From Bacillota bacterium (GTDB lineage: Bacteria; Bacillota; Clostridia; Christensenellales; Aristaeellaceae), in assembly GCA_023391725.1 (NCBI GenBank), contig JAEWAH010000146.1:1-5336 (forward strand): a DNA stretch of 5,336 bases, read 5' to 3'. The position numbers and the translations under genes are program-made. Below, piece by piece: positions 1 to 4,318 of this stretch (its first letter is position 1; each line of letters begins with the position of its first letter). The notes under the pieces are model-generated. The model did no database searches. It saw only the letters and a program-made list of their open reading frames with translations, and had not been told where the DNA came from.

Positions 1-165
1 GGTCAGGGGTGTGCGCTTCACCTCAAGAAGGAAGAGGGCTCCCCGGCCATCCAAATCATTCTCTCCCTACCCACGGAATCCATGGCCGTCTCCTTTGCCG
101 CCCGCTGGCCTGATAGGGCACTGGATATCCGCGTGTTCCTGCTGGATCGGCTGCGGGAAGAGTAG
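1..165 (+). CDS. C-terminal end of an unrecognised protein (5' truncated by window edge)
   Basis: Frame 1 is open from the first base to a TAG at 163-165 and gives 54 residues, so the window holds only the C-terminus. Third codon positions are mostly G or C, as in the complete genes here, which supports real coding. The peptide begins GQGCALHLKKEEG, passes through an alternating hydrophobic stretch (IQIILSLP) that could be a beta strand, and ends in a charged, probably helical tail (LDIRVFLLDRLREE). There is no transmembrane segment or recognisable catalytic motif, and I cannot assign a family. No other gene follows on the + strand before the terminator at 353-397, so this is probably the last gene of its transcript. 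The coding call is fairly likely; the function is unknown. Confidence 0.6.
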   Translation, partial: GQGCALHLKKEEGSPAIQIILSLPTESMAVSFAARWPDRALDIRVFLLDRLREE

Positions 166-211
166 ATATTCATGATACCGATAAAGAGATAGCTTTCCTC
201 TGACGGCTACA

Positions 212-258
212 CCTCATCCGGCGCTGGCGCGCCACCTTCCCCTCTGAAGAGGGGAAGG
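212..258 (+). repeat. Intergenic hairpin repeat, copy A
   Basis: This is a two-hairpin unit. The first hairpin is GGCGC (220-224), a TGGC loop and GCGCC (229-233). The second is a perfect 10-bp stem, CCTTCCCCTC (235-244) and GAGGGGAAGG (249-258), around a TGAA loop. Nearly the same unit recurs at 4123-4164, and a decayed copy lies inverted at 4188-4234. It lies between the truncated gene at 1-165 and the terminator at 353. The stem is strong, but only a short, interrupted run of T follows, so it is a poor intrinsic terminator. I infer a dispersed, non-coding, REP-like element. The rest of the 166-352 gap is AT-richer and shows nothing I can name. Confidence 0.75.
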
Positions 259-352
259 CTTTTGGTTGGCGGTCTCACGCAACTGAAAATCAATAGCCTG
301 AATCTAGCCTAAACTACAGCACCAAATCATCGTTTGCTTGAGGAAAGCCAAG

Positions 353-397
353 AACGCGCCCCAGAACATTCTTTTGTTCCGGGGCGCGTTTCTTTTT
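353..397 (+). terminator. Strong intrinsic terminator, possibly bidirectional
   Basis: The stem AACGCGCCCC (353-362) pairs perfectly with GGGGCGCGTT (381-390). After a single A/C mismatch it continues as GAAC (364-367) with GTTC (376-379), closing an 8-nt loop. On the + strand the stem is followed by TCTTTTT, a good U-tract, so it ends transcription coming from the gene at 1-165. On the minus strand the same stem starts directly after the esterase stop codon (396-398) but is followed only by CTTGGCTTTCC, a weaker tract. It probably serves both convergent transcripts, more efficiently on the + strand. The + strand T-tract overlaps the esterase stop codon. Confidence 0.88.
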
Positions 398-1364
398 AAG
401 CCTTCAATTCCTTCACAAACCACTGAAGTACCGTATCATCCATATCTGGCAATCCCTCGTGTCCGAAATCCGGGTAGAAGGTAACCTCCTTGGGCGAAGC
501 GATCTTATTGTAGCAGGCAAACTGGGTGGAAGGCGGGCATATCTTGTCCATCAGCCCGGTGAACATATGGATCTTGCCCCGGATACGATTCGCCAGGTGC
601 TGGATATCGATGTACCCCAGCTTCGTAAAAATCTCCTTCTGCCTTGCGTGGGTGGGGTCAAACCTGCGAAAATACTGCTGCAGTTCCACATAGGCGCCCT
701 CCGCCAGATCCATCTCCCACACCCTTTGGTAGTCCGACAAAAAGGGATACACGGGCGCCGCAACCTTGATATCTGCCAGCGCCGCGCAGGCCATGGTGAG
801 CCCGCCGCCCTGGGAGCCGCCCCTTGCGGCCAGTCGGTTTTCATCCACCTCGGAAAATCCTGCGACCACCCGGGCCAGCAGCGCCGTATCAAGAAAGATA
901 TCCCGGAAAAGCAGCTTGTGCGGGTCCTCCTCATCAAGGCCTCTTATGATCTGCCCCTGGAGCGTATTTCCTTTGACGCCGCCCACATCTTCACTCCGCC
1001 CGCCCTGGCCGCGCACATCCAGCGCCGCCACGCAAAAGCCTGCCCCCGCCCAGGCGGAAAGGGATATCCAGCTTTCGCTGGAGCCGGAATACCCGTGAAA
1101 GCACAAAATGGCCGGAAGCTTCCCTTTAATCTCCCTGGGCCGCATATATTTGGCATAGATAAGAGCGCCGCCGGTGCCGGTAAAAGTCAAATGATACGCT
1201 TCCAAAGCGGGGTGTTCAAACTCCGCCTTTTGGAGCCTGGGTTTGGGATCAAGATCCGCCATCTCTTTCAGAGCCTTGTCCCAGTATGCGTCAAAATCCA
1301 CCGGGCGGGGATTGATCCCCTGATATGTATAAAGTTTCTCCACCGGCATATCGAAAAGTCCCAC
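396..1364 (-). CDS. CE7-family acetyl esterase (acetyl xylan esterase / cephalosporin-C deacetylase type)
   Basis: A 322-residue alpha/beta-hydrolase, close to the usual length of about 320 for carbohydrate esterase family 7. The family marks are present: HGY at 90-92 (Tyr92 in the oxyanion-hole position), RGQGG at 118-122, the nucleophile elbow GGSQGG with Ser184, the acid Asp273 in GLMDKICPPS, and His302 in GHEG. The triad is therefore complete, with spacing like the Bacillus Cah and Thermotoga enzymes. CE7 enzymes remove acetyl groups from short acetylated xylo-oligosaccharides and from cephalosporin C. There is no signal peptide, which fits a cytoplasmic enzyme acting on imported substrate. 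The start is GTG at 1362-1364, chosen because AAAAGGGGGA lies 6 nt upstream; the next in-frame ATG (codon 6) has no such site. It is transcribed divergently from the DegV gene. No sugar-utilisation genes are in view, so the natural substrate is open. The family is very likely; cah/axeA naming is not certain. Confidence 0.93.
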   Translation of the reverse strand: MGLFDMPVEKLYTYQGINPRPVDFDAYWDKALKEMADLDPKPRLQKAEFEHPALEAYHLTFTGTGGALIYAKYMRPREIKGKLPAILCFHGYSGSSESWISLSAWAGAGFCVAALDVRGQGGRSEDVGGVKGNTLQGQIIRGLDEEDPHKLLFRDIFLDTALLARVVAGFSEVDENRLAARGGSQGGGLTMACAALADIKVAAPVYPFLSDYQRVWEMDLAEGAYVELQQYFRRFDPTHARQKEIFTKLGYIDIQHLANRIRGKIHMFTGLMDKICPPSTQFACYNKIASPKEVTFYPDFGHEGLPDMDDTVLQWFVKELKA

Positions 1365-1396
1365 AACGAATCCCCCTTTTTATTGCGTATGGGTTC

Positions 1397-1425
1397 ATTT
1401 TACCATACCATAAAGGCCTTGCCTA
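1397..1425 (-). promoter_or_regulatory. Predicted promoter of the CE7 esterase
   Basis: Reading the minus strand, TAGGCA (1425-1420, 4 of 6 to the -35 consensus) is followed after 17 bp by TAAAAT (1402-1397, 5 of 6 to -10). TGG directly precedes the -10 box, making it an extended -10 element, which would compensate for the weak -35. Transcription would start near 1390, giving a short leader of about 26 nt that carries the GGGGGA ribosome binding site at 1371-1376. Confidence 0.6.
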
Positions 1426-1468
1426 TAAGAAAATGGCCATCCCCATGCCCGCGAGCGGCGCCTGTCAG

Positions 1469-1497
1469 TTGCTTTTTTCTGTTAAACAAGCTACAAT
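1469..1497 (+). promoter_or_regulatory. Predicted promoter of the DegV gene
   Basis: TTGCTT (1469-1474, matching the first three -35 bases) and TACAAT (1492-1497, 5 of 6 to -10) are separated by exactly 17 bp. Transcription would start near 1504 and give a leader of about 50 nt ending in the ribosome binding site. It points away from the esterase promoter; the two -35 boxes are 43 bp apart. That interval contains one short palindrome, ATGGCCAT at 1433-1440, with no clear operator. Confidence 0.6.
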
Positions 1498-1553
1498 ATA
1501 GGGGATTATCTGCTCTTTTTCGTTGGTCACTTTTTGATAGGGAGGATACCATA

Positions 1554-2429
1554 ATGAGCTATGTCTTCATGACCGACTCGGACTCCGACCTGACCTATTC
1601 CCTGGTGGACGAGCTGCAAATCCCCATCGTACACATGCCCTACATGCTGGATGGCAAGGAATACTTCGACGACATGGGCCGCTCCGGCCATGTCAAGGAT
1701 TTTTTCGACAAGATGCGCGCCGGGGCGACCCCCTTCACCTCCCTACTGCCCACGGCCTCCTATCTGGAATACTTCGAGCCCATCCTGAAGGAAGGCAAAG
1801 ACCTGCTCTTCCTGGCCTTTTCCAGCGAACTGTCCGCCACCATCCAGAACATCTACGAGGCCCGCAAAGAGCTTCTGGAAAAATACCCGGAGCGCAAGTT
1901 CATCGTCGTGGATACCATGAGCATCTCCGCGCCCCAATCCAACCTCATCCTGCCCGCCCACAAAATGTACAAGGAAGGCAAGTCCATGGAGGAAGTGGCG
2001 CAGTGGGTGGAGGACAACAAGTTCCGCTCCCAGGGCTGGATCACCGTGGAAGACCTGAAGTACTTAAAAAGGGGCGGGCGCATCTCCGGTGCCGCCGCGG
2101 CTATGGGCACAATGCTGGACTTGAAGCCCATTCTTGTCGTGGGCAAAAACGGCAAGATCGTCCCGGCCGAAAAGGTGCAGGGCCGCAAGAAGGCGCTGCG
2201 CGTACTGGCAGAGCGCACGGCTGAAAACATTGAGCACCCTGAAGATCAAACGCTCATCATCATGCATGCCGATTGCCCCGAGGACGCCCTGCGCCTGGAG
2301 GAGCTGATCCGGCAGAAGGTGCCGACCTTGAAGGCAATCCGCACCATCATGGTGGGGTACGTCATCGGCTCCCACTGCGGCCCCGGCACCTTGGCCAGCT
2401 GCTTCCTGGGGAAGGAAAGGGCCATTTGA
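1554..2429 (+). CDS. DegV-family fatty-acid-binding protein (FakB-like)
   Basis: A 291-residue protein of typical DegV length. Family blocks in order: N-terminal TDSDSDL (7-13), FTSLLPTASYLEYF (61-74) with the Thr62-Ser63 pair that lies at the lipid carboxylate in this family, LAFSSELSATIQN (87-99), VVDTMSISAPQ (118-128), the long EDLKYLKRGGRISGA block (166-180), and HCGPGTLA (274-281) with His274. DegV/FakB proteins hold one fatty acid in a buried tunnel and present its carboxylate to the kinase FakA, which makes acyl phosphate for phospholipid synthesis. No fakA-like gene is in view, as is common because several DegV paralogues are often scattered through one genome. The start is ATG at 1554-1556 because GGGAGGA (1540-1546) sits 7 nt upstream. 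The frame stays open upstream to 459, but that stretch is antisense to the esterase. Family assignment is firm; the ligand and the FakB role are inferred. Confidence 0.95.
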   Translation: MSYVFMTDSDSDLTYSLVDELQIPIVHMPYMLDGKEYFDDMGRSGHVKDFFDKMRAGATPFTSLLPTASYLEYFEPILKEGKDLLFLAFSSELSATIQNIYEARKELLEKYPERKFIVVDTMSISAPQSNLILPAHKMYKEGKSMEEVAQWVEDNKFRSQGWITVEDLKYLKRGGRISGAAAAMGTMLDLKPILVVGKNGKIVPAEKVQGRKKALRVLAERTAENIEHPEDQTLIIMHADCPEDALRLEELIRQKVPTLKAIRTIMVGYVIGSHCGPGTLASCFLGKERAI

Positions 2430-2470
2430 TTCTCTAAAGCCAGTATGGGGATATGTATCCGAAGGTCCAG

Positions 2471-2500
2471 GGCTCCGGAGCCGAAGCGCCACCTGTGGCG
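2471..2500. repeat. Two adjacent palindromes downstream of degV
   Basis: GGCTCCGGAGCC (2471-2482) is a perfect 12-bp palindrome. A few bases on, CGCCAC (2487-2492) pairs perfectly with GTGGCG (2495-2500). No T-run follows either, so neither looks like a standard terminator. They open an AGCG/GCGA-rich stretch (about 2500-2565) with no credible gene; the short frames through it are arginine-rich and run into the riboswitch or the degV coding region. Confidence 0.55.
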
Positions 2501-2583
2501 GATGAAGCGAGGCGAAGGAGAATGGCGAAACGAGCGATGCAAGCGGAGCGCAGCAGCGCGACGATTGAGCCATCGGGAGGAAA

Positions 2584-2626
2584 GCCCTGGTCGCGCCCGC
2601 AGGCGCGAACTCCTCATCCCCAGGGC
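2584..2626 (+). repeat. Nested inverted repeat (possible degV transcript 3' structure)
   Basis: The outer arms GCCCTGG (2584-2590) and CCAGGGC (2620-2626) are perfectly complementary. Directly inside the left arm, TCGCGCC (2591-2597) pairs with GGCGCGA (2602-2608) around a CGCA loop, leaving an 11-nt bulge (2609-2619) before the right arm. This is the most stable-looking structure in the gap and the last before the metK promoter. The sequence after it is CCGCCAAAC, not a U-tract, so termination here would not be of the classic intrinsic kind. It could protect the 3' end of degV mRNA or be part of a repeat; the role is not known. Confidence 0.5.
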
Positions 2627-2642
2627 CCGCCAAACTTCTGTA

Positions 2643-2671
2643 TTGACATCCCCCGGAATATGTGGTATATT
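2643..2671 (+). promoter_or_regulatory. Near-consensus sigma-A promoter of the metK leader
   Basis: TTGACA (2643-2648, perfect -35), a 17-bp spacer and TATATT (2666-2671, 5 of 6 to -10), with TGG directly before the -10 as an extended -10 element. This is the best promoter in the window. Transcription would start near 2678, about 14 nt before the first helix of the SAM riboswitch, giving a leader of roughly 200 nt. A strong constitutive promoter with control left to the riboswitch is the usual S-box arrangement. Confidence 0.88.
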
Positions 2672-2691
2672 GCATCCGCAAAAATCAAATA

Positions 2692-2802
2692 CCTTATCCA
2701 GAGTGGTGGAGGGATGGGCCCGATGAAACCCGGCAACCGGCCTTGCGCTTGGTGCCAAATCCCACAGCGCGGCACGCCGTATGGCAGCGTTGGCAGATAA
2801 GG
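2692..2802 (+). ncRNA. SAM-I (S-box) riboswitch aptamer
   Basis: The conserved S-box features occur in order. Helix P1 is CCTTATC (2692-2698) with GATAAGG (2796-2802). Next come AGAG (2700-2703), GGAGGGA and then GGGCCCGATGAAACC, the P2/kink-turn region. The P3 strands are GGCAACC (2732-2738) and GGTGCC (2751-2756), perfectly paired apart from one bulged A. GTGG (2703-2706) pairs with CCAC (2762-2765) at the base of P2. A GC-rich P4 arm follows at about 2767-2790, then the conserved GCAGA before the closing P1 strand. This RNA binds S-adenosylmethionine directly. It lies between a strong promoter and metK, whose product is its ligand, so it provides feedback control. The match to the family is close enough to leave little doubt. 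Confidence 0.97.
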
Positions 2803-2823
2803 AAGATCGAATCCGATCAAATC

Positions 2824-2858
2824 CGCCTGCTTGTGCCGAGCAGGCGTTTTCGTTTTTT
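2824..2858 (+). terminator. Riboswitch expression platform: intrinsic terminator before metK
   Basis: A 10-bp stem with one G-U pair, CGCCTGCTTG (2824-2833) and CGAGCAGGCG (2837-2846), closes a TGC loop and is followed by TTTTCGTTTTTT (2847-2858). It lies 21 nt after the aptamer's closing P1 strand and 18 nt before the metK start. In S-box RNAs, SAM binding stabilises P1 and allows this terminator to form. Without SAM, part of P1 should instead pair into an antiterminator. I see only a 4-bp candidate for that (GCAG 2793-2796 with CTGC 2827-2830), so the alternative fold is unresolved. A small GATCG/CGATC hairpin (2805-2818) lies between the two. Confidence 0.92.
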
Positions 2859-2876
2859 GCGGAAGGAGAGATTTTC

Positions 2877-4061
2877 ATGCGACAACTGTTTACCTCCGAA
2901 TCCGTCACCGAAGGCCATCCCGATAAGATGTGCGACCAGATCTCCGACGCGGTGCTGGACGCGATCCTGGAAAAAGACCCGCAGGCGAGGGTTGCCTGCG
3001 AAACCTGCGCCACCACCGGCATGGTGATGGTGATGGGCGAAATCACCACCAGCACCTACGTGTCCATCGATGATATCGCCAGGAAAGTAATCCTGGACAT
3101 CGGCTATCAAAGCTCCGAACTTTGCTTTGACGGCAAAAGCTGCGCGGTCCTGACCGCCGTGCACGAGCAGTCCCCCGATATCGCCATGGGCGTGGACAAC
3201 GCTCTGGAGACCCGGGCAGGCAGTGCGGAGCACGATACAGGCGCGGGCGACCAGGGCATGATGTTCGGCTTTGCCTGCGATGAAACGCCAGAGATGATGC
3301 CCATGCCCATCGCTCTGGCCCACCGGCTCACCCGCAAAATGGCGGAGCTTCGCAAGAACGGCACGCTCCCCTGGATGCGCCCGGACGGCAAATCCCAGGT
3401 CACCGTGGCCTATGAGGACATGAAGCCCGTGCATGTAAACGCGGTGGTCATCTCCACCCAGCACAGCCCGGAAGTATCTTTGGAGACCATCCGCCAGGAA
3501 GTGATCGAAAAGATTATCAAGGCTGAGATCCCCGCGCATCTGCTGGATGAAAAGACGAAGATCTTCGTCAACCCCACCGGGCGGTTCGTTCTGGGCGGCC
3601 CCGCAGGGGACAGCGGGCTTACCGGCCGCAAGATCGTGGTGGATACCTACGGCGGCTACACCCGCCATGGCGGCGGCGCTTTCAGCGGCAAAGACCCCAC
3701 CAAGGTGGACCGCTCCGCCGCCTACGCCTGCCGTCATGCCGCCAAGAACGTGGTGGCTGCGGGGCTGGCCACCAGGTGCGAGATCCAGGTAGCCTACGCC
3801 ATCGGCGTGGCCCATCCCGTGAGCCTGTTTGTGGATACCATGGGCACGGGTGTAATGCCGGATGAGGACCTGGCGAAGCTCATTGAAAGAGTGTTCGATT
3901 TCCGTCCCAACGCCATCATTGAGCGGCTTGACCTTCGTCGGCCTATCTATCGAGCCACCGCCGCCTACGGGCACTTTGGCCGCACGGATATTGACCTGCC
4001 GTGGGAGAAGCTGGATATGGTGGATGTGCTGAAGAATGAAGCTCACCGCGTGAATGGCTAA
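2877..4061 (+). CDS. metK: S-adenosylmethionine synthetase (methionine adenosyltransferase)
   Basis: A 394-residue protein, the normal length for bacterial MetK, which makes S-adenosylmethionine from methionine and ATP, releasing phosphate and pyrophosphate in the cytoplasm. The hallmark motifs are intact: GHPDK at 13-17 (His14 catalytic), the signature GAGDQG at 122-127, GGPAGDSGLTGRK at 240-252, and the glycine-rich phosphate loop GGGAFSGKDPTKVDRS at 265-280 with the ATP-binding and metal-binding residues. The C-terminal YGHFGR (364-369) is also typical. The start is ATG 2877-2879, with AAGGAG (2863-2868) 8 nt upstream. An in-frame ATG at 2781 is inside the riboswitch and is not used. The gene stands alone behind its own promoter and SAM riboswitch, so high SAM should shut it down. 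No classic terminator follows at once; the repeat hairpins from 4123 may form the 3' end. Confidence 0.98.
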   Translation: MRQLFTSESVTEGHPDKMCDQISDAVLDAILEKDPQARVACETCATTGMVMVMGEITTSTYVSIDDIARKVILDIGYQSSELCFDGKSCAVLTAVHEQSPDIAMGVDNALETRAGSAEHDTGAGDQGMMFGFACDETPEMMPMPIALAHRLTRKMAELRKNGTLPWMRPDGKSQVTVAYEDMKPVHVNAVVISTQHSPEVSLETIRQEVIEKIIKAEIPAHLLDEKTKIFVNPTGRFVLGGPAGDSGLTGRKIVVDTYGGYTRHGGGAFSGKDPTKVDRSAAYACRHAAKNVVAAGLATRCEIQVAYAIGVAHPVSLFVDTMGTGVMPDEDLAKLIERVFDFRPNAIIERLDLRRPIYRATAAYGHFGRTDIDLPWEKLDMVDVLKNEAHRVNG

Positions 4062-4092
4062 TTGGCCGCTCGCCTTCGGGCATAACCTTTGA

Positions 4093-4150
4093 CCTTATCC
4101 GACGCTTCGCATCATCTTTCAGCCTCATCTGGCGCTTCGCGCCACCTTCC
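4093..4150 (+). repeat. Degenerate 30-bp tandem duplication
   Basis: Bases 4093-4120 line up with 4123-4150 at an offset of exactly 30, with 21 of 28 positions identical. All seven differences are transitions, and six of them put A or T in the upstream copy. The downstream copy is the left half of the intact hairpin repeat at 4123-4164. The upstream copy has lost its GGCGC/GCGCC stem. It looks like an older, decayed partial duplicate of the repeat. Confidence 0.6.
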
Positions 4151-4164
4151 CCTAAAGGGGAAGG
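4123..4164 (+). repeat. Intergenic hairpin repeat, copy B
   Basis: The same unit as at 212-258. GGCGC (4131-4135) pairs with GCGCC (4139-4143) around TTC. Then CCTTCCCC (4145-4152) pairs with GGGGAAGG (4157-4164) around TAAA. It differs from copy A mainly by one base in the first loop and a shorter second stem. It lies about 60 bp after the metK stop and may act as the 3' structure of that mRNA, though CAAGAG rather than a U-tract follows. CAAGAGGGA (4165-4173) is also complementary to TCCCTCTTG (4191-4199) in the inverted copy. Confidence 0.75.
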
Positions 4165-4187
4165 CAAGAGGGAAAGCCTCTGATAAA

Positions 4188-4234
4188 GCCTCCCTCTTGA
4201 GGAAGAAGGCACGGCGAAGCCGCGACGGAAAGAG
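4188..4234 (-). repeat. Intergenic hairpin repeat, inverted decayed copy C
   Basis: Read on the minus strand this follows the same plan as copies A and B: a GC hairpin with a TTC loop (CGGC 4212-4215 with GCCG 4219-4222) followed by a C/T-rich arm and its partly lost G/A-rich complement (CCTC 4193-4196 with GAGG 4199-4202). It faces copy B, 23 bp apart, so the pair makes a larger imperfect inverted repeat between two convergent genes. The match is to the pattern more than base by base, so membership of the same family is likely but not certain. Confidence 0.55.
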
Positions 4235-4263
4235 TAAGTCCGTTCCACATGACACGCCAAAAG

Positions 4264-4292
4264 AACAGCCCAGCCTTCCCGGCTGGGCTGTT
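4264..4292 (-). terminator. Intrinsic terminator of the Ca-loop protein gene
   Basis: The arms AACAGCCCAGCC (4264-4275) and GGCTGGGCTGTT (4281-4292) form a perfect 12-bp stem around a 5-nt loop. On the minus strand the stem is followed by CTTTTGG, a short U-tract, while the + strand side continues ACATTACA and is not U-rich. It begins 26 nt after the stop codon of the minus-strand gene, the expected place for its terminator. As a bare stem it could also slow + strand transcription from metK. Confidence 0.88.
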
Positions 4293-4318
4293 ACATTACA
4301 CCTGCAAATCAACTGTCC

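Noticed and set aside
459..1553. N-terminal extension of the DegV protein
   Set aside because: It is antisense to a complete CE7 esterase with an intact catalytic triad; a good ribosome binding site and promoter place the DegV start at 1554, which also gives the normal family length.
2471..2520. Further copy of the C/T-rich hairpin repeat
   Set aside because: It shares words such as GGATGA and CGCCACC with the reverse of copies A and B, but there is no matching C/T-rich stem, so the resemblance is too short to count.
2445..2726. Small arginine-rich + strand frame after degV
   Set aside because: It runs across the metK promoter and into the SAM riboswitch, its composition is that of translated repeat DNA, and no ribosome binding site was seen before its start.
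2781..2876. Upstream in-frame ATG for MetK at 2781
   Set aside because: It sits in the P4 arm of the riboswitch, and the extension would be translated through the terminator; the ATG at 2877 has the ribosome binding site and starts at the conserved MetK N-terminus.
2064..3055. Minus-strand frames overlapping the end of degV, the riboswitch and the start of metK
   Set aside because: They cross coding sequence and a structured RNA that are firmly assigned to the + strand and carry no family motif.
2817..4046. Long open frame on the minus strand through metK (409 codons)
   Set aside because: It lies wholly antisense to metK and its leader, is rich in His, Gly and Ala as expected from reverse-reading GC-rich codons, and shows no recognisable motif or ribosome binding site.
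4062..4090. Terminator directly after metK
   Set aside because: Only a 3-bp GCC-TTCG-GGC hairpin is present, with no U-tract, which is too weak to call.
4093..4234. CRISPR array
   Set aside because: The repeats are imperfect, differ in orientation and lack uniform unique spacers; there are no cas genes in the window.
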